From contig JAFZDG010000134.1 of assembly GCA_017561285.1 (NCBI GenBank), forward strand, positions 1 to 21,390: a DNA stretch of 21,390 bases, given 5' to 3'. Below, in pieces: positions 1 to 6,375 of the stretch. Below the pieces are notes generated by a model, which worked only from the letters and a program-made list of their open reading frames with translations, was not told the origin of the DNA and searched no databases. A program made the position numbers and the translations under genes. Source of the stretch: Bacteroidaceae bacterium. Lineage in GTDB: Bacteria; Bacteroidota; Bacteroidia; Bacteroidales; Barnesiellaceae_A. Within the stretch, counting starts at the first letter, position 1, and every line of letters begins with the position of its first letter.

Positions 1-43
1 CACTTGGTCGTGGACTAATGGCAATATGCCCGTATTGCAATAA
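1..43 (+). CDS. C-terminal tail of an unidentified protein (5' end outside window)
   Basis: Reading from base 2, the plus strand gives 13 residues, TWSWTNGNMPVLQ, and then TAA at 41-43. The Trp-rich TNGxMPxL ending resembles the C-termini of large repetitive surface proteins of Bacteroidota, but this is too short for a family call. A strong hairpin terminator follows 22 bases later, which fits the end of a rightward gene. The other two plus frames also stop within the first 65 bases (18 and 65) and look less protein-like. The gene converges on sufB. Everything beyond the existence of a rightward gene end is inference. Confidence 0.4.
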   Translation, partial: TWSWTNGNMPVLQ

Positions 44-65
44 TAGTAACAATACTTGTATATAG

Positions 66-104
66 AAAAACGATGTGTCTCGCGAGGGCACATCGTTTTT
101 TTTT
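66..104. terminator. Strong bidirectional intrinsic terminator
   Basis: A perfect 12-bp stem pairs 66-77 (AAAAACGATGTG) with 89-100 (CACATCGTTTTT), with an 11-base loop. On the plus strand it runs into an uninterrupted T tract to position 104; on the minus strand the arm also ends in five T's. It lies between the rightward gene ending at 43 and the leftward sufB, and probably terminates both. Confidence 0.85.
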
Positions 105-173
105 ATGCAGTGTGACAATTATGGTAATGTGGCAAAAAATGGTTGGTTTTGCAGTCGTATCACGCTAAAGCAC

Positions 174-206
174 GAGGTGCATCAGAAAGCAATCCCGATG
201 CACCTC
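174..206 (-). other. Stem-loop in the sufB 3' region
   Basis: A perfect 10-bp inverted repeat pairs GAGGTGCATC (174-183) with GATGCACCTC (197-206) around a 13-base loop, 30 bases after the sufB stop. Neither strand has a T tract after it, so it is not a classical intrinsic terminator. An outer 8-bp repeat, TAAAGCAC (166-173) and GTGCTTTA (231-238), encloses it and includes the sufB stop codon, with an AT-only bulge between. It may stabilise the 3' end of the mRNA or be a protein or RNA binding site; function unknown. Confidence 0.5.
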
Positions 207-235
207 ATTATATTATAATATGTATATTATGTGCT

Positions 236-1723
236 TTATCCTACCGAGCCTTCGAGCGTAACTTGCAGGAGTTTTTGAGCCTCTACGGCAAATTCCATAG
301 GCAGTTTGTTCATTACCTCTTTGGCATAACCGTTAACGATGAGGCCTACGGCATCTTCGGTGGGAATACCGCGTTGGTTGCAATAGAAAATTTGGTCTTC
401 GTTGATTTTTGATGTTGTAGCCTCATGTTCCATTACAGCGGTGTTGTTCTTAATGTCGATATAGGGGAATGTGTGCGCACCGCAATGGTCGCTGAGCAAG
501 AGGCTGTCGCATTGTGTAAAGTTGCGGGCATTGTCGGCTGTGGGAGTTACACGTACCAATCCGCGATAGCTGTTTTGGCTGCTGCCGGCCGATATACCTT
601 TCGAAACGATGGTACTGCGGGTATTCTTGCCTATATGAATCATTTTGGTTCCTGTGTCGGCTTGTTGGAAGTTGTTGGTAACAGCTACCGAGTAGAATTC
701 GCCTACCGAGTTGTCGCCGGCAAGTACGCAACTGGGGTATTTCCAAGTAATGGCCGAGCCGGTCTCAACTTGTGTCCAGGAGAGTTTAGAGTTGTCACCT
801 TTGCACAATCCGCGTTTGGTTACAAAGTTATATATACCGCCTTTGCCCTCTTTGTCGCCCGGATACCAGTTTTGTACGGTAGAGTATTTTACTTCGGCTC
901 TATCGTGTACACGTATTTCAACAATTGCAGCGTGTAGCTGGTTCTCGTCACGCATAGGCGCAGTACAGCCCTCGAGGTAGCTCACATAGCTGTCATCATC
1001 GGCAACGATGAGCGTGCGCTCAAATTGTCCGGTGTTGGCAGCATTGATGCGGAAATAGGTCGATAGCTCCATCGGACAACGTACGCCTTTGGGGATATAT
1101 ACAAACGAGCCATCGCTAAATACCGCCGAGTTGAGTGCGGCAAAGAAGTTGTCGCGATAGGAAACAACCGATCCGAGGTATTTGCGCACCAAGTCGGGGT
1201 AGTCTTTAACAGCCTCGCTGATAGAGCAGAATATGACACCCAATTCGGCAAGTTTCTCGCGGAAAGTTGTCTTGACCGATACGCTATCCATTACGGCATC
1301 TACGGCAATACCCGATAGGCGCATTTGCTCTTCGAGTGAAATACCAAGTTTGTCGAATGTTTTGAGCAATTCGGGATCTACTTCGTCAAGAGAGTTGGGA
1401 CCTTTACGTGTTTTAGGCTCTGCGTAGTAGCTTATAGCCTGATAATCAATTTCGGGTATGTTGAGGTGTGCCCAAGTGGGCATTTTGAGTGTTTGCCAAT
1501 GACGGAATGCCTGCAAGCGAAATTCGAGCAACCACTCCGGCTCGCCTTTGCGTTGCGAGATATGGCGCACAACATCTTCGTTGAGACCACGTTCTATCAC
1601 GTCGGTCTCAATATCGGTTACAAAACCATATTCATACTCTTTGGATGTAACATCATCGAGTATCGAGTCTTTTCGAGGCTCTTCGTTGATATTTAATTTT
1701 GTATCGTTATTTTCCATTTTCAT
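236..1723 (-). CDS. sufB: SufB, Fe-S cluster assembly scaffold protein
   Basis: Encodes 495 residues, the usual length for SufB, the cytosolic scaffold that builds iron-sulfur clusters with SufC (ATPase) and SufD, using sulfur from SufS. Conserved blocks are visible: GCTAP (Cys253), STIVSKGISAG (370-380), QCDSLLLSDHCGAHTFPYI (404-422) with Cys405, and MEHEATTSKI (431-440) with Glu434. Cys405 and Glu434 are the positions known to matter for cluster assembly in E. coli SufB. The start used is ATG at 1723; a second ATG two codons in is equally possible. It lies 41 bases after cvpA and is probably cotranscribed with it. In most Bacteroidota sufC, sufD and sufS follow directly; here a stem-loop, a terminator and a converging gene end follow instead. 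Confidence 0.97.
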   Translation of the reverse strand: MKMENNDTKLNINEEPRKDSILDDVTSKEYEYGFVTDIETDVIERGLNEDVVRHISQRKGEPEWLLEFRLQAFRHWQTLKMPTWAHLNIPEIDYQAISYYAEPKTRKGPNSLDEVDPELLKTFDKLGISLEEQMRLSGIAVDAVMDSVSVKTTFREKLAELGVIFCSISEAVKDYPDLVRKYLGSVVSYRDNFFAALNSAVFSDGSFVYIPKGVRCPMELSTYFRINAANTGQFERTLIVADDDSYVSYLEGCTAPMRDENQLHAAIVEIRVHDRAEVKYSTVQNWYPGDKEGKGGIYNFVTKRGLCKGDNSKLSWTQVETGSAITWKYPSCVLAGDNSVGEFYSVAVTNNFQQADTGTKMIHIGKNTRSTIVSKGISAGSSQNSYRGLVRVTPTADNARNFTQCDSLLLSDHCGAHTFPYIDIKNNTAVMEHEATTSKINEDQIFYCNQRGIPTEDAVGLIVNGYAKEVMNKLPMEFAVEAQKLLQVTLEGSVG

Positions 1724-1764
1724 CTAAACTTTGTTTTTAAACAATCGGAGAATTATGTTGGTTT

Positions 1765-2244
1765 TCATCGCCATACGTGATGTAACACTTCGGGAGCAAA
1801 GTTTCTTACGGTTTCGTAGCATATAGATTGGGTGAGCTCGGGTGACTTCCAAAACTCGGCATCTTGTGCTACAAGCATGGCTAAATTGAGTAGAAGGCTG
1901 ACAAATAAAATAGTCTTGAAAGCTCCAAAAAGTCCACCGGCCAAGGAATCTATCCAACCAAGTCGCACCAATTGGGTAATCGATTTTATGCAACCAGCCA
2001 CAATGCGTATAATAATGTAGATGGCAATAAACAAGCCAATGTAGGCAATAAATTGGCACACAAGCATACTCCACTCCGTATGCTCAAGAAGTTGAGCGGT
2101 AACTTGGTTGCCCCATAGGTTGGCACCTACAATACCCAATATCAGGGCGGCAAGGTCGCCTACCTGACGCACCAATCCTCGTACCATACCCCATATGGTC
2201 ATGAGTACGACCAACCCCAACATTATGATATCTATTATCTGCAT
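1765..2244 (-). CDS. cvpA: CvpA family inner-membrane protein
   Basis: Encodes 159 residues with about four hydrophobic segments (roughly 5-25, 28-45, 60-85 and 100-125). The N-terminus (DIIMLGLVVLMTIWGMVRG) and the central GWIDSLAGGLFGAFK block (about 96-110) are typical of CvpA/colicin V production proteins. The family's biochemical role is poorly defined; it is linked to envelope homeostasis and, in E. coli, to colicin V secretion and purF cotranscription. It sits directly upstream of sufB, an arrangement I recall from other Bacteroidales, so the pair probably shares a promoter just upstream (2271-2278). The gene uses a TGA stop at 1765-1767. Confidence 0.85.
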   Translation of the reverse strand: MQIIDIIMLGLVVLMTIWGMVRGLVRQVGDLAALILGIVGANLWGNQVTAQLLEHTEWSMLVCQFIAYIGLFIAIYIIIRIVAGCIKSITQLVRLGWIDSLAGGLFGAFKTILFVSLLLNLAMLVAQDAEFWKSPELTQSICYETVRNFAPEVLHHVWR

Positions 2245-2270
2245 TTTACTCTATTTTTGATGAGTGAATG

Positions 2271-2278
2271 CAAAAATA
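2271..2278 (-). promoter_or_regulatory. Probable -7 promoter element for cvpA-sufB
   Basis: On the minus strand this reads TATTTTTG, an exact match to the Bacteroidota TAnnTTTG element, about 27 bases before the cvpA start. No good TTTG lies at the expected distance upstream, so the call rests on the -7 element and its position. Confidence 0.45.
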
Positions 2279-2292
2279 CACTTTTATTTCCA

Positions 2293-2330
2293 ATAACACG
2301 CTATTTTATGTGCTATTTTGAGTGTGTTAT
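2293..2330. repeat. Inverted repeat enclosing a 12-base tandem repeat upstream of cvpA
   Basis: ATAACAC (2293-2299) and GTGTTAT (2324-2330) form 7-bp arms. Between them GCTATTTT occurs twice (2300-2307 and 2312-2319) with a 12-base period. The block lies just upstream of the cvpA promoter candidate and downstream of the HD-domain gene. It could be a regulator binding site or a weak 3'-end hairpin; there is no T tract. The rest of the 2245-2401 gap shows nothing else clear. Confidence 0.35.
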
Positions 2331-2401
2331 GGGATGTGATAGTGTTAAATATTATGTAAATAAAGTTCAATTTGTTGCTTGTTTTGTGCACTTGGAACTC
2401 G

Positions 2402-3013
2402 TTAAATTTCTTCGTTGAAGATTTGGTCAAATAGGGTGCGGAGTTGTTTTTGATTGGCAATGATGGACCGTAGCTCCTCAAGGCGAGCTTTGTTGTCGCT
2501 CTCGGGCAGCCATATGCGCAAATAACCACCTTCGGCATACTTCTCTTGCAGATGGTGGCAGAAACGCTTGTAATGCTCTTCTCGGTCGGATGTATCGAGG
2601 TGTTTCAATCCATATTGTACCGTACGGCGCAGTGTTGTTTGGGGGTCTATAAGGCGGTCGGCCTCGGCAACAATGCAGCCGTATAGCGAACGAGGAGCGT
2701 TGCTGTTCGATGCGCGATGATCTTCTACAGCTTCGCGCATAGTAACTATCTGCTCGGGGGTAAACCAGCGTTGCAACATTGTATCGTTGGATAGAATTTC
2801 GCCCGAAACGATGTGGTGTCTTTCTCGTCCTTCGCACAACCCCAAGTCGTGATAAGCAGCTATTGCGTAGCACATATCGGCGTGGGCATTATATTGTACA
2901 GCAAGCGTATGGCTTCGCTCTATTACAGCCATTACGTGGTCTCTATTGTGAGCTTTGTCGAAGTGCCGGTAGCGGGGTATGATATGCTCTTGTATATACT
3001 CGTGCAAGGTCAT
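2402..3013 (-). CDS. HD-domain metal-dependent phosphohydrolase
   Basis: Encodes 203 residues. HD-superfamily metal ligands are visible: His26 (HNRDHVMAVI), the His55-Asp56 pair in AAYHDLGL, and further His residues at 66-67 (GRERHHIVSGE), with a later EDHRAS segment and an EADRLID segment. Such proteins hydrolyse phosphate esters, often of nucleotides; the substrate here is not evident. The frame is open about 48 codons further upstream, but that part lies inside the MFS gene and looks like shadow sequence. The ATG at 3013, 4 bases after the MFS stop, begins MTLHEYIQEHI and is the natural start. It is the last gene of the miaB-MFS-HD cluster. Confidence 0.8.
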   Translation of the reverse strand: MTLHEYIQEHIIPRYRHFDKAHNRDHVMAVIERSHTLAVQYNAHADMCYAIAAYHDLGLCEGRERHHIVSGEILSNDTMLQRWFTPEQIVTMREAVEDHRASNSNAPRSLYGCIVAEADRLIDPQTTLRRTVQYGLKHLDTSDREEHYKRFCHHLQEKYAEGGYLRIWLPESDNKARLEELRSIIANQKQLRTLFDQIFNEEI

Positions 3014-3017
3014 AGGT

Positions 3018-4217
3018 CTATCGCAGTTTGTTGCGCTCGAAGTGGTTGCGTATGATGAAGAAGAATAGCACAAGCCCCAACGTAGCCACACCCAGTCCGG
3101 TGCGGAATGCATTGGCATAATTGGTGAGTTCGGCAATGTGTCCGCCAATGAAGACACCCAGACCTATACCCAAGTCCCATGCGGTAAAGTAGGTCGAGTT
3201 GGCCGTACCCCTTCGGTTGTTGGGTGCAAGGTTGATAAACATAGCTTGCAGTGCCGAGCACATTGTGCCAAATCCCAATCCTAAAACGAATGCTGCCGAG
3301 TAGAAACCTATCGGTTGGCGGAAGATTACAAAAATACCAAATCCCAATAAGATAATGGTCATACCCAAGAGTATGCTTTGTGCCACTAAGCCACGATTGA
3401 GCATCATACCTACACGCAAGCGCGACATAACAAGTCCACAAGCCATTATCACAAAAAAGAGTCCTGTACCATCGGTTATGCCTACTTCGGTGCGTCCGTA
3501 AATGGCTAAATAGGTAGATAAAATGCCGTAGGCAAAAGAGAACAGTATAACCGGAAGCATCTCGGGCAGACCTTTTACCAATATAAAGCGGTCGAGCGAT
3601 ATGGCTTGTTTGGGCTGCTCGATGGTTTTGTTGGGAGCTTTAATGGCCGATACACAGCAGAGTCCTAAAAAAGAGGTAACTACCGATATCATAAAGATGG
3701 GGGTAAACTCGTGCAGTGTCTCGTAGAAATAGAGCGATATGGATGGCCCGAATGCCATTGCCAGATTGTTGCTAACGCCATAGAAACCAATGCCTTCACC
3801 ACGTCGCTCGGCCGGCATAATATCTATGGCCATAGTACTGTTTGATACCGTAACCAATCCGAAAGCTGCACCATGAGTGGCTCGGATAAGGGTAAACAAA
3901 AGCAGTGTGCCGGCCAGTAGATAGCCGCAGAAGAAGAGCATAAAAATAGCGTAGCATATGAGCAACAGCTTCTTGCGAGGGAAGGTGTCGACCATATATC
4001 CGCTCACCGGTCGCACGAGTAAGGCCATGATGGTGTACGATGCCAATACCATACCGGTAAGGCTCTTATCGGCACCAAAAGTCTCGCTCACGTACATAGG
4101 TAGAATGGGTAGCAGTAGGTAGAAGGAGAAGAACAGCAGGAAGTTTCCTGCTGCTACGGCACAAAAACTCGGAGTCCAAAGTCTTGGACGTGTGGTGTCA
4201 GACGTGTTTTTGTTCAT
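3018..4217 (-). CDS. Major facilitator superfamily transporter
   Basis: Encodes 399 residues with about 12 hydrophobic segments, the standard MFS layout. After the first helix (FLLFFSFYLLLPILPMYV) comes a loop 2-3 motif, GYMVDTFPRKKLLL, corresponding to the MFS motif A, as in drug-H+ antiporters and AraJ-like exporters. A proton-coupled inner-membrane exporter is likely, but the substrate cannot be read from sequence. It starts one base after the miaB stop and ends four bases before the HD-domain gene, so all three are almost certainly one transcript. Confidence 0.88.
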   Translation of the reverse strand: MNKNTSDTTRPRLWTPSFCAVAAGNFLLFFSFYLLLPILPMYVSETFGADKSLTGMVLASYTIMALLVRPVSGYMVDTFPRKKLLLICYAIFMLFFCGYLLAGTLLLFTLIRATHGAAFGLVTVSNSTMAIDIMPAERRGEGIGFYGVSNNLAMAFGPSISLYFYETLHEFTPIFMISVVTSFLGLCCVSAIKAPNKTIEQPKQAISLDRFILVKGLPEMLPVILFSFAYGILSTYLAIYGRTEVGITDGTGLFFVIMACGLVMSRLRVGMMLNRGLVAQSILLGMTIILLGFGIFVIFRQPIGFYSAAFVLGLGFGTMCSALQAMFINLAPNNRRGTANSTYFTAWDLGIGLGVFIGGHIAELTNYANAFRTGLGVATLGLVLFFFIIRNHFERNKLR

Positions 4218-4218
4218 T

Positions 4219-5550
4219 TTACTCTACCTCCTCGCCCAAGAGAGTGGCCGATGATGCATCGTAGATTTTTACTTTTACAAAGTCACCCACATGGTGGTTT
4301 CCTCGAGGGAATACCACAACCTTGTTTTGTTGAGTGCGGCCAAACAATTGTTCGCGTGAGCGTTTTGAGAATCCCTCTACAAGAACCTCAAAGGTCTTAC
4401 CTATATCGTTGCGGTTGCTCTCGAGCGACAACTCGTTTTGCAAGTCGATCATACGTTGCAAACGAGCTATTTTTACCTCCTCATCGATGTCATCGGGTAG
4501 GTGTTTTGATGCAAAAGTACCCGGTCGCTCAGAGTACTTAAATAAGAATGATGAGTCGTATCCCACCTCGCGCATCAGACTCAATGTGTCTTCAAAGTCC
4601 TCTTCGCTCTCCGAGTGGAAACCGCAGAAAAGGTCGCTCGAAATACCACAATCGGGTATAATGCGGCGAATGGCAGCAACACGATCAAGATACCACTCGC
4701 GCGTATATTTGCGATTCATCAACTGCAAGATGCGGTTGTTGCCCGATTGTACGGGTAGGTGTATGTGGAGGCACAAAGAGGGATGTGACGCAATAGCTTC
4801 CAAAATCTCATCGCTCATATCTTTGGGATGTGATGTTGTAAAACGCACGCGCATACCTTCTCCGGCAGCCTCAGCCACCATACGCAGTAGGGCGGGGAAG
4901 TCTATGCGAGAGCCATCTTCGGCAATGTAGTTGTATGAATTGACATTCTGTCCGAGCAAGATTGCCTCTTTGAATCCACGAGCTTTGAGGTCGGCCAATT
5001 CGCGCAAGATGCTTTCTGGTTCGCGACTGCGCTCACGACCACGAGTGTAGGGTACAATACAGTATGAACAGAAGTTGTTGCAACCACGCATAATAGATAT
5101 GTAACCCGAGACGCGGCTGTTGCCCATACGAGCCGGAACAATATCGCGGTAGGTCTCGGTTGTAGATAGCTCAACATTGACAGCCGACTCGCCCTGCTCA
5201 ACGGCCGAAATGAGAGCCGGAAGATCGAGGTAAGCATCGGGACCGGCTACCAAATCAACACCATGCTCTTTGACCAATTCCTCGCGTACGCGTTCGGCCA
5301 TACAGCCCAATACGCCAACAATAAGGTGTGGCTTCTTGCGTTTGAGCGAACGGAAAAATGCCAGTCGCGATACAATTTTCTGCTCGGCATTGTCGCGTAT
5401 CGAGCAAGTGTTGACAAACACGGCATCGGCTTCTTCAAGTGTATCGCACAAGTGGTAGCCTTGCATCTCCATAATCGATGCTACAACTTCACTATCGGCA
5501 ACGTTCATTTGGCAGCCGTATGTCTCTATAAATAGTTTTTTTTCACTCAT
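4219..5550 (-). CDS. miaB: MiaB, tRNA-2-methylthio-N6-isopentenyladenosine synthase
   Basis: Encodes 443 residues. It is a radical-SAM methylthiotransferase that converts i6A37 to ms2i6A37 in tRNAs reading U-starting codons. The N-terminal UPF0004 domain carries the three cysteines of the auxiliary cluster (Cys13 in ETYGCQMN, Cys49 in VNTCSIRDNA, Cys83 in GVLGCMAER). The radical-SAM motif is RGCNNFCSYCIVPYTRGRE, with Cys157, Cys161 and Cys164. The C-terminus forms a TRAM RNA-binding domain (about 380-443). MSEKKLFIETYGCQMN is the expected N-terminus, so ATG at 5550 is the start; the open frame continues upstream to 5706 without protein-like features. First gene of a three-gene cluster. Confidence 0.96.
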   Translation of the reverse strand: MSEKKLFIETYGCQMNVADSEVVASIMEMQGYHLCDTLEEADAVFVNTCSIRDNAEQKIVSRLAFFRSLKRKKPHLIVGVLGCMAERVREELVKEHGVDLVAGPDAYLDLPALISAVEQGESAVNVELSTTETYRDIVPARMGNSRVSGYISIMRGCNNFCSYCIVPYTRGRERSREPESILRELADLKARGFKEAILLGQNVNSYNYIAEDGSRIDFPALLRMVAEAAGEGMRVRFTTSHPKDMSDEILEAIASHPSLCLHIHLPVQSGNNRILQLMNRKYTREWYLDRVAAIRRIIPDCGISSDLFCGFHSESEEDFEDTLSLMREVGYDSSFLFKYSERPGTFASKHLPDDIDEEVKIARLQRMIDLQNELSLESNRNDIGKTFEVLVEGFSKRSREQLFGRTQQNKVVVFPRGNHHVGDFVKVKIYDASSATLLGEEVE

Positions 5551-5796
5551 ATCTTTTTGTCGTTTATTTATCGTTTTTCTGTTTGTATATACACCAATAT
5601 TATCAGTTTCCGGTCTATGAGAAAATAATAATTTAAACTTTTGTATCTGAAAAATATGGCGAATTGTTGCTTGTTTAAAAGATTTTCTTTTATTTTGCAT
5701 CAACAATGCATATTTTTTTTCATAGTTAAGGTTTAGGTTAATTTTGATAAGGGAGGTTGAGAAACCACCCTTTCTTTGTATTTAAACCTTTCAGTA
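5551..5796. other. Non-coding region between miaB and the divergent gene
   Basis: This AT-rich stretch holds the miaB upstream region and no credible gene. I find no exact TAnnTTTG element on the minus strand here; the nearest is TAATATTG (5602-5595), with one mismatch and no TTTG at the right distance, so the miaB promoter is unplaced. A short hairpin lies at 5751-5770 and is listed separately. Confidence 0.5.
5751..5770 (+). other. GNRA-loop hairpin followed by T-rich sequence
   Basis: GGG-A-GGTT (5751-5758) pairs with AACC-A-CCC (5763-5770), with one A-A mismatch and a GAGA tetraloop, a stable GNRA type. T-rich sequence follows on the plus strand (5771-5783). It resembles a small rightward terminator, yet no rightward gene precedes it. 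Confidence 0.4.
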
Positions 5797-5828
5797 TTTG
5801 TTTTTCTCTCAATAAACTCGTATATTTG
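5797..5828 (+). promoter_or_regulatory. Bacteroidota-type promoter for the 5850-6344 gene
   Basis: TTTG at 5797-5800 and TATATTTG at 5821-5828 are exact matches to the -33 and -7 elements, separated by 20 bases. Transcription would start near 5833-5836, about 15 bases before the ATG at 5850. It may also drive the CoA-transferase gene downstream. Confidence 0.75.
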
Positions 5829-5849
5829 AGCGCAAAAATACGAATAAAG

Positions 5850-6344
5850 ATGGATTTTTCGGATATAATTTTCTATATTGTTTTGTCTGCCATTGGTATT
5901 TTGAGTAGTACAGTATCGCAAAAAACGAAAAAAAAGGCCGAAGAAGCAAAACAACGAAAAGTACAGCAATCATCGGGTAGAGGTGTAGAACCTGTGCCTA
6001 TGGAGGTTGTGCCCGAAACAACACCTGCGAAAGAAACAGATTATTCTACCCCCGATGTATTGGTTTCGCTCGATGATATATTCAAAGCCTTGCGCGAGCA
6101 GGTACCTCTTGAGAGTGTTATCGTTCAGGAAACAACACCCGAAGAAGAGATTGTGATAGAGGAGCCGGCCCCTGAGCCTGCAGAGGAGGCTGTGAGGGTG
6201 ACTTTTGAGAGCGATCTTACTCAAAATGAAATTTCGGATAGCGAAATAATTACCGATGAAGAGAGAAACGTTACCTTTGCAATAGAAAATGTCGATTGGC
6301 GACAAGCAGTTATTGCAAGCGAAATATTGAATAGAAAATACTAA
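5850..6344 (+). CDS. Small acidic membrane-anchored protein of unknown function
   Basis: Encodes 164 residues from ATG at 5850. An N-terminal hydrophobic helix (about 6-20, IIFYIVLSAIGILSS) is followed by a basic stretch (KTKKKAEEAKQRK). A long acidic, Pro/Glu-rich, probably disordered middle follows (PETTPAKE, TTPEEEIVIEEPAPEPAEE). The C-terminus ends DWRQAVIASEILNRKY, a tail I recognise from short membrane proteins of Bacteroidota without assigned function. The basic stretch predicts a cytoplasmic C-terminal part. The gene has a near-consensus promoter close to its start and lies 31 bases before the CoA-transferase gene, so the two may be cotranscribed. No function is proposed. Confidence 0.75.
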   Translation: MDFSDIIFYIVLSAIGILSSTVSQKTKKKAEEAKQRKVQQSSGRGVEPVPMEVVPETTPAKETDYSTPDVLVSLDDIFKALREQVPLESVIVQETTPEEEIVIEEPAPEPAEEAVRVTFESDLTQNEISDSEIITDEERNVTFAIENVDWRQAVIASEILNRKY

Positions 6345-6375
6345 AAACATAATCTCAATCTATTTATAAAGCACT

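Noticed and set aside
425..937. A 170-codon plus-strand open frame opposite sufB
   Set aside because: It is antisense to a highly conserved SufB region and has no independent coding evidence.
2252..2259. TATTTTTG on the plus strand near the cvpA start
   Set aside because: No plus-strand gene lies downstream; it is one of several chance matches in AT-rich DNA.
3014..3157. An N-terminal extension of 48 residues on the HD-domain protein
   Set aside because: The extension overlaps the end of the MFS gene in another frame and is low in protein-like character; ATG at 3013 follows the MFS stop with a normal operon gap.
5551..5706. An N-terminal extension of 52 residues on MiaB
   Set aside because: MiaB proteins begin just before the ETYGCQMN motif; the extra sequence is AT-rich intergenic DNA translated in frame.
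5833..5840. TATTTTTG on the minus strand as a miaB promoter element
   Set aside because: No TTTG at the expected distance, and it would require a leader of about 275 bases overlapping the divergent promoter.
6272..6279. TACCTTTG inside the 5850-6344 gene as a private promoter for the CoA-transferase
   Set aside because: It matches the -7 element but has no -33 partner and lies within coding sequence; left as possible but unsupported.
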